A DNA stretch of 64,000 nucleotides. It comes from Terriglobia bacterium. Its GTDB lineage: Bacteria > Acidobacteriota > Terriglobia > Bryobacterales > Bryobacteraceae. The stretch is taken from positions 35,704-99,703 of the forward strand of contig JAIQFE010000022.1 of the NCBI GenBank assembly GCA_020073445.1. The letters run 5' to 3'. A program made the position numbers and the translations under genes. The notes below the pieces were generated by a model. It had not been told where the DNA came from. It did no database searches and saw nothing but the letters and a program-made list of their open reading frames with translations. Position 1 is the first letter of the stretch, and every line of letters begins with the position of its first letter. Below are positions 38,249 through 47,177 of this stretch, in pieces.

Positions 38249-39580
38249 CTACGGAGCTAGGAAGCCGGCTTTCAGACCCGCGCGATCGACTTCTTTTCCG
38301 CGGAGATACACTTTCGAGATCTTCCTCGAATTGGTGATGTTCTCCAGTGGATTCGCGTCGAGCACGATGAAGTCGGCGCTCTTGCCCACGGCCACGGTGC
38401 CGAGCTGGTCCATCTTCAGGATCCCGGCGGCGGTTTGAGTCGCTGCGGTGATCACTTGAGCCGGAGTCATGCCGGCGGTGACCATATCGGTAAGTTCCTC
38501 GTGGTCGGTCCAGCCGACCGTGACGCCGGAGTCAGTGCCGAAGCCGATTCGCACGCCGACGTCGTTGAGTTTTTTCAGATTGCGAGCTTGCACCGCGAAG
38601 AAATCCGTCGCCTTCTTCTTGTCTTCAGGCGACCGGTTTTGGAACGCGTCCGTCAGCTTCTTGACCTCCGACGCTGGAACGGTTTCGCCGAGCCATGCCG
38701 GATCCTGCAATCCGGTCCCGATATCCGGAAGATTGGGAATCACGAAAACGTTGGGACGTTCCTTGATCAGCTTCATGAACTCGTCGTCGATGTCCTTGTC
38801 GCGGACGCCGTGGGCGAAGCCATCGATTCCTGCGCGGAGCAGCTCCTTGGCGTCGGCCAGATAGTAGATGTGCGCGACCACGCGGAGATCGTGCTTGTGC
38901 GCCTCATCGATAATGGCGCGATAGAGCGGCGGGGTGAGCTTCGGGACGGTACCGTTGCGGTCGTCCACCCAGATCTTGACCCAGTCGACATGCTTCTCTG
39001 CCAGTTCCTGGACGGCTTTTCGGCCGTCGGCTTCCGAGTCGATCGCGTAGGCCACAGGCTTCCAGTAAGGCTGCCCAGGACCGGCGTTCGGTCGGCCCAT
39101 GCCGCGTCCGGCGGTGTGAAACAAAGCCGCGTCGGGAACAGGATTCGCACGGACATCGTAGGGCGTTTCGCCTGGATCGATCCCCATGCTCTGGGTCGCT
39201 GCGACGCCGTAATAGGCCAGGCGATGCAGGTGATCGATCAGGTTTTCCTTGGTGTACGTGTCCTTGTCGATGCGGCCGGTCTTGATGATCGCCCAGCCCA
39301 GGTGGGTGTGCGTATCGACCAGCGCGGGCATCACGGTTTTGCCCGCAAGATCGACGTGCGCCGCACTGGCAGGAGCCGTAATTTCTCCCTTGCGCCCGAC
39401 TGCTGTGATCTTCGCGTTCTCGATGACGAATGCGGAGTTTTCGACCGGTGCGCTGCCGTCGCCGGTAATCAGCCGCGCACCTTCAAATACAGTTGCGAAC
39501 GCTTCGGGGGATGGGGTTGCTTGGCGCGAACAGGCCGCGGTAAACAGCAGGCAGCCCGCAAAGATTGTCGAAAGACGCAT
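38249..39580 (-). CDS. Amidohydrolase-family lipoprotein
   Basis: A 443-aa protein. The N-terminus MRLSTIFAGCLLFTAAC ends in a lipobox (TAAC), so it is probably a lipid-anchored exported enzyme. The metal-dependent hydrolase fold shows the first metal site VDTHTHLGWA, a later VKIWVDD, His ligands in VVAHIYYL and GFAHGVRD, and the catalytic Asp in FGTDSGVT. The C-terminal beta strands include KSADFIVLDANPLENI, typical of imidazolonepropionase/prolidase-like members. The substrate is unknown. It lies 11 bp after the propeller gene at 39592. Confidence 0.85.
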   Translation of the reverse strand: MRLSTIFAGCLLFTAACSRQATPSPEAFATVFEGARLITGDGSAPVENSAFVIENAKITAVGRKGEITAPASAAHVDLAGKTVMPALVDTHTHLGWAIIKTGRIDKDTYTKENLIDHLHRLAYYGVAATQSMGIDPGETPYDVRANPVPDAALFHTAGRGMGRPNAGPGQPYWKPVAYAIDSEADGRKAVQELAEKHVDWVKIWVDDRNGTVPKLTPPLYRAIIDEAHKHDLRVVAHIYYLADAKELLRAGIDGFAHGVRDKDIDDEFMKLIKERPNVFVIPNLPDIGTGLQDPAWLGETVPASEVKKLTDAFQNRSPEDKKKATDFFAVQARNLKKLNDVGVRIGFGTDSGVTVGWTDHEELTDMVTAGMTPAQVITAATQTAAGILKMDQLGTVAVGKSADFIVLDANPLENITNSRKISKVYLRGKEVDRAGLKAGFLAP

Positions 39581-39591
39581 AGGCGATGCCG

Positions 39592-40617
39592 TTACTTGCC
39601 GACCAGGACGATCGAGAACGAATCCGGCACCATCTGGCCCCGGCCGGCGCGTCCTCCCGGCTGTGCGGGCGGAGTTGGCGGCGTGTACTCCGCGCCGATG
39701 ATTAGGATGTGGCCAGTCTTGCTGTCCAGCGTCAGCGTTTTGCCTCCGGCGATGGTCTGCAGCGTCTGCTCCACCGTAAAGTTGCTGGTGCTGTTCTCTT
39801 TGACGATGGTTAGCGTCCCATCGCCTTGCGAGCTGAACGCCTCCATGGTGCTCGGACTGAACACCGCACCATCGGTTCCCTGGCCAATGGGGAGACTGGT
39901 GATGATGTCGCCGTTCGCGGCGTTGAGGATCACCATGGCTTGCGGGTTACGGCAGGTGGCGAACAGGATGTTGTTCTTCACGTCCATCGCCATCCCGGCG
40001 CACGTGCCGCCCTTACCTGCGAGATCGTAGTGGGCCGTCACCATCATGGTCTTCGCGTCGACCACCGCGATGTTGTTCTTATCTTCCAGATCGACATAGA
40101 TGTGACCCTTGCCGTCCGACGCGGCCTGCTCGGGCTGCCCGCCGAGGTCGATGGTTCCGACCACTGCTCCATCGGCTGCGTTGATAACCGTCGCGTTCGG
40201 CGCGATGTGGCTGAACAGGTAGATGCGATCGTTGAACGCGTCGTACATAATGCCGTCGGGTCCACCCTGCACGTCGATGGTCTTGATCGGCATCAGGGTC
40301 TTGCTGTCCCACATGGCGATGGGCCTGCTGCTTCCGAATCCGTGGCCGGATTTGGTGGAAACCGCGACCCCCCGTGCGTTGGCGTTGGGGATTTCGCCCA
40401 CGGGCTCGAGCGTGTCCAGATTGTAGATGCTGATCCGGGGCGGATTACCCGTTCGCGGGATGTAGAGGCGCCTGCCGTCGACATCCGCGTAGACGTAGTC
40501 GAATCCGCCGGCACCGCCGACCTTGGCGGTCTTGAGGATCTTATAAGGGCCTTGCTGGGCCGATCCTACGAACGCCACGGTCAAGATCGCAAATAAAAGC
40601 AGACAAATTCGCCGCAT
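39592..40617 (-). CDS. YncE-like secreted beta-propeller
   Basis: A 341-aa protein from the ATG at 40617, chosen because AGGAG lies 7 nt upstream and a signal peptide (MRRICLLLFAILTVAFVGSA) follows. The seven-bladed YVTN/YncE-type repeats include GGAGGFDYVYADVDGRRLYIP, AADGAVVGTIDLGGQPEQAA, ILFATCRNPQAMVILNAANG and a Gly/Pro-rich tail (PPTPPAQPGGRAGRG). Such propellers bind partners or ligands, and no catalytic motif is evident. It is the upstream partner of the amidohydrolase lipoprotein. Confidence 0.8.
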   Translation of the reverse strand: MRRICLLLFAILTVAFVGSAQQGPYKILKTAKVGGAGGFDYVYADVDGRRLYIPRTGNPPRISIYNLDTLEPVGEIPNANARGVAVSTKSGHGFGSSRPIAMWDSKTLMPIKTIDVQGGPDGIMYDAFNDRIYLFSHIAPNATVINAADGAVVGTIDLGGQPEQAASDGKGHIYVDLEDKNNIAVVDAKTMMVTAHYDLAGKGGTCAGMAMDVKNNILFATCRNPQAMVILNAANGDIITSLPIGQGTDGAVFSPSTMEAFSSQGDGTLTIVKENSTSNFTVEQTLQTIAGGKTLTLDSKTGHILIIGAEYTPPTPPAQPGGRAGRGQMVPDSFSIVLVGK

Positions 40618-40660
40618 GAAATTTCTCCTTAGGGTCGCCAGCCAGTATACACCTGCGATC

Positions 40661-41656
40661 TTATCCGACCGGCTGGACAGGCATCGAAAGGAACGCGTGC
40701 ATTGCATGCCAGAACGTCTGGCGATGCAGGCCCATCACCACCGAATGCGCCATTCCCGGCAGCACCACCAACTGGCGGTCGCCGCTGGGGAGTTGCGAGA
40801 AGAAATCGGTCAGATCGCTCATGGTGGCGATGCCGTCATATTCGCCACGCACGAGCAACACCGGGGCGATCACTTTTTTGGGATTGACCAAGGGCAGGTT
40901 GGCCGTCATGTCGAGATAGGTGCCCGTAGGAACCTGGTCGCCGAACTTCAGCTCTTCGTCGGCCAGGAATTCGGCGATGGCGGGATCGGTCGTGCCCGGC
41001 TTGTCGCGTGTGAAGATGCTGCGGATCATGTCGCGGTCGCGCAGGCGGCGGTTGTGGGTGCGGTAGTAGTCCAGATTCTTGGCGCGCTCGGCTAGTGTCG
41101 GGGAATTGTCGCCTTTATAGGTGAACGCTCCCAGGACAAGACGGTCCACGCGATTCGGCTCGGCCATCGCGTACGCTCCGGCGCGCAGGCCTCCCGACGA
41201 TTCGCCGAACAAGTGCACGTTTCGCTGGCCGGTTTCACGTGCGATCACTTCCATGCCCGCCTGAATATCCTTCACGCCGCTGGCGATGTCGGAATTGCTC
41301 TGCGTCTGGCTGGACCGGCCGTAGTTCTCATGATCCATGGTCCACACGTCGTAGCCGAGCCCGGCGAAGACGTTCATCACCGAATATTCGCCTTTGCCGG
41401 GAGTGGCCAAGTCGAACGAGGAGCGGCTGGAGTTCGAAGATCCGTGAATCAGCAGGAGCACGGGCCGCGTCTTTTCACCCGCTTTAGGTGGCGTCGACCG
41501 CTTTCGGAACATGTACAGCTTCACGCTGCCCTTTTGCGCCCAGTATTCGTTGGACCAGAGTTTCGGGGCTTTTTGTGTGCCGCTCTGCGCGAGTGCGGCG
41601 GCGGGCGCGAGCAGCGCGCCTGCCATGACTTTGCGTCGTGAAAGGGCGTCCTTCAT
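40661..41656 (-). CDS. Secreted alpha/beta hydrolase
   Basis: A 331-aa protein. The N-terminus KDALSRRKVMAGALLA has the twin-Arg pattern of a Tat signal. The fold has the oxyanion-region VLLLIHGSSNSSRSSFD, the nucleophile elbow LFGESSGG (Ser in G-E-S-S-G), VLLVRGEYDGIATMSDL with the acid, and the His in LPGMAHSVVMG. It is a plausible esterase or lipase-like enzyme of unknown substrate. The ATG overlaps the stop of the upstream gene at 41653 (ATGA), so it is translationally coupled to an uncharacterised secreted protein. Confidence 0.85.
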   Translation of the reverse strand: MKDALSRRKVMAGALLAPAAALAQSGTQKAPKLWSNEYWAQKGSVKLYMFRKRSTPPKAGEKTRPVLLLIHGSSNSSRSSFDLATPGKGEYSVMNVFAGLGYDVWTMDHENYGRSSQTQSNSDIASGVKDIQAGMEVIARETGQRNVHLFGESSGGLRAGAYAMAEPNRVDRLVLGAFTYKGDNSPTLAERAKNLDYYRTHNRRLRDRDMIRSIFTRDKPGTTDPAIAEFLADEELKFGDQVPTGTYLDMTANLPLVNPKKVIAPVLLVRGEYDGIATMSDLTDFFSQLPSGDRQLVVLPGMAHSVVMGLHRQTFWHAMHAFLSMPVQPVG

Positions 41657-42612
41657 CGCGCGGCCTGCTCCTTTGCCCGGGCTCCGCGCAGGATATTCTC
41701 CACCGCCTCATTCCCTTCCTGACAAGCGTACTCATAGATGACGTATTGCGCGTCGCGGGTCAAGGGAATCGATACTTTCCACGGCTTGGTGTACACGTTC
41801 GGATCATCGATGGTGACTTCGTATTGGATCGTGCCCGGTTCGGTGCGAGTGAATCGTTCCACCACGTGCAGAGCCTCGCTTTGCGGGATGCCCTTGATGC
41901 GGCCCGTGGCGGCGCTGGTGGCGATCCAGCCCTTGCCGTTGAAATTCGTCGTGTCGACCACCAGCGTGTTTCCGTCCCAGTGGCCGCGCGAATCGCCGTC
42001 CCATGATCGAACGTCGGCCGGAGCATGAGCGCGGCCGTCGAGAGGGATGACGCGGGCGTCGTGGATCATTTCCGACATGATCACCACGTAGCCGGGGCTC
42101 TGGAGGATCTGATACGCGTTGTTGTATCCGGCGGGAAACATGCGCCCGGGGACGCCGCGGGTGATGCAGCGGTCCCAAACGCTCATGTGCTCGTAGGAAT
42201 CGCCGATGTGCGCCAGGTCGTAATCGCGCTTGGCTTCGGCCGCCGGTTTCACGGGAACTTTCCCGTCGGGCGGATCGACGACGAGCGATGTCTGGCGCGT
42301 GCCGACAACCTTGGTGCCGGAATCGAACCAGACCTGGTTATAGGTGCCCACGTCGCCCGCCGCGGGAGGTCGGTCGACTTTGCTTTTGGCCGATTGCTTC
42401 TCGAGTTCGGCTGCTTCCTTCTCCGTCAGGAAGGGCTTGTTCGCAAGCTCCGCGGGGCGCTCGAAGGGCGTAATGGTGGCGTTGGTCCAGACGCCTTGCA
42501 AGTCGGGTTGCCCGTCGGCTGTGCGCGCCGGGATCCAGGATTTAGTAGCCGCGGCCTGTCCTGCAGCAAGTGACGCGGCGGCAATAAGAATGATCAGAGG
42601 TCGATGAATCAC
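41653..42612 (-). CDS. Secreted protein of an uncharacterised family, member B
   Basis: A 319-aa product from the GTG at 42612, which follows GGGAGG by 5 nt and begins a signal peptide (IHRPLIILIAAASLAAGQA). The mature start is PARTADGQPDLQGVWTNATI. The core GHWDGNTLVVDTTNF and VTIDDPNVYTKPWKV match members A (30036) and C (46389). It is longer than these because of a central insertion and a Lys/Glu-rich tail. It ends in a 4-bp overlap with the alpha/beta hydrolase and begins 14 bp after the diheme cytochrome gene, making a three-gene operon. Confidence 0.72.
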   Translation of the reverse strand: MIHRPLIILIAAASLAAGQAAATKSWIPARTADGQPDLQGVWTNATITPFERPAELANKPFLTEKEAAELEKQSAKSKVDRPPAAGDVGTYNQVWFDSGTKVVGTRQTSLVVDPPDGKVPVKPAAEAKRDYDLAHIGDSYEHMSVWDRCITRGVPGRMFPAGYNNAYQILQSPGYVVIMSEMIHDARVIPLDGRAHAPADVRSWDGDSRGHWDGNTLVVDTTNFNGKGWIATSAATGRIKGIPQSEALHVVERFTRTEPGTIQYEVTIDDPNVYTKPWKVSIPLTRDAQYVIYEYACQEGNEAVENILRGARAKEQAAR

Positions 42613-42626
42613 GGGAACCTCCCTGG

Positions 42627-43613
42627 CTACGGATTTCGGGACGCCAGATAAGCCGTGATCGACACCATGTCGTCGACGGTCAGCTTCGCCACGGCTTCCT
42701 TCATCAGCTGGGTCCACGGACCATTGCGGTTCCCTTGCTGAATATCGTAGAGCTGGCGCGCAATGTAACTCGGCGACCGGCCCGAGATCGACGGTACGTT
42801 CCCGATGCCTTTCAGGTCGGCACCGTGGCAGATGCTGCATTTTACGGTCTTCCCTGCGCCGCCGGTCGTAACCAGCGCTTCACCTTTCTTGATGCTGCCC
42901 ACGGGCGCGTAGGCGATGAAGCTCGACTTCGAGTCGCGAAGTTCGGTGCGCTCCAGATCCACCGGCATCTCGATCACGCGCGAGCCGATCGGCTCCATGC
43001 CCTTCCCGGCGCCTTCCGTTTCGACGAACATCCATCCCGAGACATGCGTCTTCGGGACCATCTTGGCTTCTATCACCTTGATCCAGGGCTTCGGCTTGAT
43101 GCTGGCGAAGTATTCCGCTGCAGCCTTTACCTCGGCATCGTTGGCGGCCTTGCCGATGGCGAGCATGGTGGTCGGCGGCCCCATCTTCGATTCGGAGGTC
43201 TTGCGCAGCCCGTTCTTGTAGTCGGCCATTTGCTGCACGATGTATCCGGCGGGAAGTCCTGCGAGACTCGCATTCTCGGGACGTCCTTGCCCGTTAGGCA
43301 GGTGGCAATAGCCGCAGGCGCGAACATCGGGGCGGCGGCCATGCATGACTACCTCGGGCATCGCCGGATGATCGTCCGGGTACCAGTCGGGCGGGTTGAA
43401 TAGATCGCGGGTTTGGGGAAGCGTGAGGCCGACATTGCTGCCCGGCACGTGCTTCAGGGAAGTGTCCGCAGGCGGGGCCGCCGGGGCGGGGGCTCCTGGG
43501 GTTGCAGGCGGATTCAGAGCGTACGCCCACGGTGGCGTCTTTTGATCCTGCGCCAAAATCAGGAACGTAGTCGCGGCGACAACCACGCCGTAGCGTAACC
43601 AGTGACGTTTCAT
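42627..43613 (-). CDS. Secreted diheme cytochrome c
   Basis: A 328-aa protein with an N-terminal signal or anchor (about 8-24), a Pro/Ala-rich linker (TPGAPAPAAPPADTS) and two cytochrome c domains, each with one haem site: CGYCH near residue 100 and CSICH near residue 260. I chose the ATG at 43613 because GGAAGGAG precedes it by 5 nt. A GTG at 43619 is the alternative. It is divergent from the molybdenum hydroxylase genes across an 80-bp gap and is a good candidate for the electron acceptor of that enzyme. Confidence 0.86.
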   Translation of the reverse strand: MKRHWLRYGVVVAATTFLILAQDQKTPPWAYALNPPATPGAPAPAAPPADTSLKHVPGSNVGLTLPQTRDLFNPPDWYPDDHPAMPEVVMHGRRPDVRACGYCHLPNGQGRPENASLAGLPAGYIVQQMADYKNGLRKTSESKMGPPTTMLAIGKAANDAEVKAAAEYFASIKPKPWIKVIEAKMVPKTHVSGWMFVETEGAGKGMEPIGSRVIEMPVDLERTELRDSKSSFIAYAPVGSIKKGEALVTTGGAGKTVKCSICHGADLKGIGNVPSISGRSPSYIARQLYDIQQGNRNGPWTQLMKEAVAKLTVDDMVSITAYLASRNP

Positions 43614-43693
43614 GGTCACTCCTTCCAGATGCTCGCGTTGATTCTAACCTAATCTGATGTAAGCTGTCTTGCAGGCCAGGGAAAGGGCGCTAC

Positions 43694-44191
43694 ATGCAAA
43701 TTCGAGTGAATGAACGGTCGTGGACGGTGAATTCCACGCCAGATACGCCGCTTTTATACGTCTTGATGAATGAGCTGCAGCTCCAAGGCCCGCGATTCGG
43801 CTGCGGATTGGCGCAGTGCGGGTCGTGTTCGGTGCTGGTGAACGGAGTTGAAACCCGCTCCTGCGTGACGGCGGTATCCAAAGTCGAGGGGAAATCCATA
43901 ACCACTCTGGAAGGGCTGCCAGCCTGGTACGCGTCGCAGAAGAAGCTGGCGAAGGCGCCCGCGCTTCATCCGGTGCAGCAGGCCATGATCGACGAACAGG
44001 CCGTGCAGTGCGGCTACTGCTTCAACGGCATGATCATCAAGAGTTCCGAGCTCCTCTCGAAGACGCCGCGGCCCACGGAAGCGCAGATCAGGACAGCGAT
44101 GAACGGCCACCTGTGCAGATGCGGAACGTATCCCCGGATCATGAAGGCCATCCAGCGGGCGTCGGTAGCGATGGCGGGAGGTGCCGCGTGA
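43694..44191 (+). CDS. [2Fe-2S] subunit of a molybdenum hydroxylase (IorA type)
   Basis: A 165-aa protein of the xanthine-oxidase small-subunit type. The N-terminal plant-ferredoxin-like cluster site is GCGLAQCGSCSVLVNG, with a further Cys in ETRSCVTAV. The C-terminal helical cluster site is QCGYCFNGMI plus HLCRCGTYPRI. It transfers electrons from the molybdenum subunit encoded next. The stop overlaps the GTG of that gene (GTGA). It has no signal peptide and would be exported together with the Tat-signal partner, as in isoquinoline 1-oxidoreductase-type enzymes. Confidence 0.9.
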   Translation: MQIRVNERSWTVNSTPDTPLLYVLMNELQLQGPRFGCGLAQCGSCSVLVNGVETRSCVTAVSKVEGKSITTLEGLPAWYASQKKLAKAPALHPVQQAMIDEQAVQCGYCFNGMIIKSSELLSKTPRPTEAQIRTAMNGHLCRCGTYPRIMKAIQRASVAMAGGAA

Positions 44192-46392
44192 TTCGCCGCG
44201 AGTTTCTGAAAACAGGCGGCGCTTTGATCGTGGGATTTAGCCTCGGGGACAAGCTCGCCGCTCAAGAGAGAGGCACGAAAGCCGGTCCGCCAGATGCGCG
44301 GCAAGTTGACACCTGGCTCGCGATCCACGCGGACAACACCGCGACGGTATATATAGGTTTCGCGGAACTGGGGCAGGGCGCGTCGACCGCCCTATTGCAG
44401 ATCGCGGCCGAGGAACTTGATCTCGACATGAGCCAGATCAAGACAGTGCGGCTCGACACCAATGTCACGCCCAACCAGGGTGGGACGTATTCCAGCGCCT
44501 CGATCAATCGGGGCGGGCCGCAGGTGCGCACAGCGGCCGCCGAGGCGCGGCTCGCGCTGCTCAAACTGGCCTCGGCGAGATTGAATACTCCGCAAGATCA
44601 GCTCACGGTGTCGAAGGGCATCGTGTCGGGTTCAGGACGATCCGTCACGTACGGCGAACTGGTCGGCGACAAGCCTTTCAATGTGACTTTCACCGGAAAC
44701 GCGCCGGTGAAGCCGACGACGGCGTACAAGATCGTCGGAACGAAGTTTCCGCGTAACGACACTCCCGCTAAGGTCAGTGCCCAATACACCTACATGCAAT
44801 ACGTGCGGGTGCCCGGAATGCTGCATGGCCGCGTGGTCCGTCCTCGGGGCCAGAGGATGTATGGAGCCGGCGCAAAGATCGTGAGTGTCGACGAAGCATC
44901 CATCCGCACGATTCCCGGGGCGCGTGTCGTCCGCAAGGGCGATTTCCTGGGCGTAGTGGCGGAGAACGAGTGGAACGCGATTCGCGCCGCGCAACAGTTG
45001 AAGGTGGTCTGGGAAACTCCGCCCGCGCTTCCGGGAAACGCTGGGCTATTCAACCACATGCGCGCCGCGAAGACCGAGGACATGGTTGCTCTGGAGCGAG
45101 GCAACGTGACCGCGGGATTTACCGCTGCCGCGCACACCGTTTCGCAGACGTGCCTGGGTCCCTACCAGGCCCACGCGCCTTTCGGCCCGAACTGTGCGGT
45201 GGCCGATGTGAAGGCGGACTCCGCGCTCGTGATGTGTTCCACGCAGGACGTCTACGGAACGCGCAACAGCTTATCCCGCCTGCTGGGCATGCCTGCCGAA
45301 AAAATTCGCGTGCAGTATTACGAAGGCTCGGGCACGTACGGACACAGTTGTTACGACGACGTCGCGCAGGCCGCGGTGCTTCTGTCGCAGCTCGCCGGAA
45401 AGCCCGTCCGCCTGCAATTCATGCGATGGGATGAACACGGTTGGGATAACTATGGCCCAGGACATCTAGGCGAGGTTCGCGCCGCCGCCGATGCGAACGG
45501 CAAGATCATCGCGTATGAGTATCAAGGCTGGCAGCACGGCTGGATTAACACCGAAACGTCCGCGCAGTTGACCGGCGTTCCGCCATCGGAGTGGCCGGGT
45601 GCGGGGACGGGCGTCCAAGGGGTCAACCGGTTGACCTGCGGAGGGATGTACGAGATCCCGAATTTGAAGCTGGTGAATCATAAGCTGCCGGTGACGTCGT
45701 ATCTCAAGGCCGGATGGCTGCGCTCGCCGCTCGATCTTTCGTTCGCATTCGCGTCGGAACAGGCGATCGATCAGCTGGCATATCTCACGGGAACCGACCC
45801 TTACGAATTTCGGCAGCGCAACATGACCGATATGCGCTGGCTGGGCGTTCTGAACGCGGCGGCGCAAGCCGCCAAGTGGACGCCTCGGAAAGCAGCGGCG
45901 AACTTTTCGCGAGCGACTGTCGTGACGGGACGGGGGATCGGCGTCGGGACGCATCTCACGTCGTACGGTGGCGCGGTCGCCGAAATCGAGGTCAACAAAG
46001 AAACCGGCTGCGTGGTCGCGAAACACCTCTACGGCGCGATCGATTCCGGCCAGGTGGTGAATCCTGGATTCGTAGAAAGCCAGATCATGGGGCAGTTGGT
46101 GCAGACTGCCAGCCGCATGTTCAAAGAGGAAGTGAAGTTCGATCAGACCGGGGTAACAAGCCTCGATTGGGGGAGCTACCCGATTATGCGGTTCGATGAA
46201 TGCCCCGAGGTGACTGCGGTGGTCGTGCAGAGGCTCGATCAGCGATCCACGGGGGCGGGCGAAGAGGTCATGGCTGCGGCCGCGGCGGCCATCGCTAATG
46301 CGTTTTTCGACGCCACCGGCGTGCGTATGAAAGAATTCCCGATGACGCCGAGCCGCGTGCTCGCCGCGCTCGGAGGGGGTAAAGCCGCATGA
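44188..46392 (+). CDS. Molybdopterin-binding subunit of a molybdenum hydroxylase (IorB type)
   Basis: A 734-aa protein with the GTG start at 44188 and a Tat signal (IRREFLKTGGALIVGFSLG). It is the aldehyde-oxidase/xanthine-dehydrogenase large-subunit type, as in isoquinoline 1-oxidoreductase beta: IGFAELGQGASTALLQIAAEE, shown in parts as GFAELGQG and AEELDLDMSQI, GMLHGRVVRP, GWLRSPLDLSFAFA and the active-site Glu in TGAGEEVMAAAAAAIANAF. It hydroxylates an unknown, possibly aromatic or heterocyclic, substrate with water as oxygen source. It couples to the [2Fe-2S] subunit upstream and to a family-C protein downstream. Confidence 0.92.
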   Translation: MIRREFLKTGGALIVGFSLGDKLAAQERGTKAGPPDARQVDTWLAIHADNTATVYIGFAELGQGASTALLQIAAEELDLDMSQIKTVRLDTNVTPNQGGTYSSASINRGGPQVRTAAAEARLALLKLASARLNTPQDQLTVSKGIVSGSGRSVTYGELVGDKPFNVTFTGNAPVKPTTAYKIVGTKFPRNDTPAKVSAQYTYMQYVRVPGMLHGRVVRPRGQRMYGAGAKIVSVDEASIRTIPGARVVRKGDFLGVVAENEWNAIRAAQQLKVVWETPPALPGNAGLFNHMRAAKTEDMVALERGNVTAGFTAAAHTVSQTCLGPYQAHAPFGPNCAVADVKADSALVMCSTQDVYGTRNSLSRLLGMPAEKIRVQYYEGSGTYGHSCYDDVAQAAVLLSQLAGKPVRLQFMRWDEHGWDNYGPGHLGEVRAAADANGKIIAYEYQGWQHGWINTETSAQLTGVPPSEWPGAGTGVQGVNRLTCGGMYEIPNLKLVNHKLPVTSYLKAGWLRSPLDLSFAFASEQAIDQLAYLTGTDPYEFRQRNMTDMRWLGVLNAAAQAAKWTPRKAAANFSRATVVTGRGIGVGTHLTSYGGAVAEIEVNKETGCVVAKHLYGAIDSGQVVNPGFVESQIMGQLVQTASRMFKEEVKFDQTGVTSLDWGSYPIMRFDECPEVTAVVVQRLDQRSTGAGEEVMAAAAAAIANAFFDATGVRMKEFPMTPSRVLAALGGGKAA

Positions 46393-47141
46393 CCAAGCGA
46401 GTTCTCCTGATCGTGGCGCTCATCGCGCTTCCCGCGGCGGCGCAATGGCTGCACGTTCCCACCCCCGGAATTCCGCGTACGAAGGATGGCAAGGCAAATC
46501 TGTCTTCGGCGATGCCTCGCACGCGGGAAGGTAAACCCGATCTGAGCGGAATCTGGGTGGCGTCAACCGGTAAATACTTGGTCAACATCGCCGCCGATGG
46601 GATCGAGATCCCGTTTCAACCCTGGGCCGCTGTTGTTTACAAGGAGCGCCAGGAGCAAAATGGTAAGGGTCACCCTTCCGAACGCTGCATCTCGCACGGT
46701 TTGCCGGACTACGAGGCGCTGGCGATTCCGTTCAAGCTCATCCAGACGACGGGCGAGATCGCGGTCCTGTATGAGGCTTTCAACCACTACCGGCAGATCT
46801 TCACCGACGGCCGCGCTTTTCCGCAAGACCGGGAACCGACCTGGCTCGGCTACTCGGTCGGCAAGTGGGATGCCGACACTCTGGTGGTCGAGACCATCGG
46901 CTTCAACGATGAAACCTGGCTGGACGATGGCGGGCATCCTCACACCGACGCACTGCACATCACCGAGCGCTTCCGCCGCAAGGATTTTGGTCACATGGAA
47001 ATCGGTGTCACTATTGACGATCCGAAGGCGTACACCAAGCCTTGGGGTGTGACCATTCCGTACAACCTGCTTCCCGATACGGAACTGATCGAGGCGATTT
47101 GCGCGCATGAAAAAGACATGCCGCACATGGTCGGCAAGTGA
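46389..47141 (+). CDS. Secreted protein of an uncharacterised family, member C
   Basis: A 250-aa protein with a signal peptide (MTKRVLLIVALIALPAAAQ). The mature part opens with PTPGIPRTKDGKANLS and has a partial repeat MPRTREGKPDLSGIWVAS. The shared core is KWDADTLVVETIGF and VTIDDPKAYTKPWGVT. The ATG overlaps the stop of the molybdenum subunit (ATGA), so it is translationally coupled to a molybdenum hydroxylase. Function is unknown. The repeated linkage of this family to oxidoreductase genes suggests an accessory or substrate-binding role. Confidence 0.74.
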   Translation: MTKRVLLIVALIALPAAAQWLHVPTPGIPRTKDGKANLSSAMPRTREGKPDLSGIWVASTGKYLVNIAADGIEIPFQPWAAVVYKERQEQNGKGHPSERCISHGLPDYEALAIPFKLIQTTGEIAVLYEAFNHYRQIFTDGRAFPQDREPTWLGYSVGKWDADTLVVETIGFNDETWLDDGGHPHTDALHITERFRRKDFGHMEIGVTIDDPKAYTKPWGVTIPYNLLPDTELIEAICAHEKDMPHMVGK

Positions 47142-47165
47142 CGCGGGCGCGATTTGCGCGCCTGA

Positions 47166-47171
47166 GATAAT
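47166..47171 (+). promoter_or_regulatory. -10-like box, 6 nt before a start codon
   Basis: GATAAT is followed by 6 nt (AGAAGT) and the ATG at 47178 of the helicase gene. There is no Shine-Dalgarno in the interval, so leaderless initiation is possible. Confidence 0.45.
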
Positions 47172-47177
47172 AGAAGT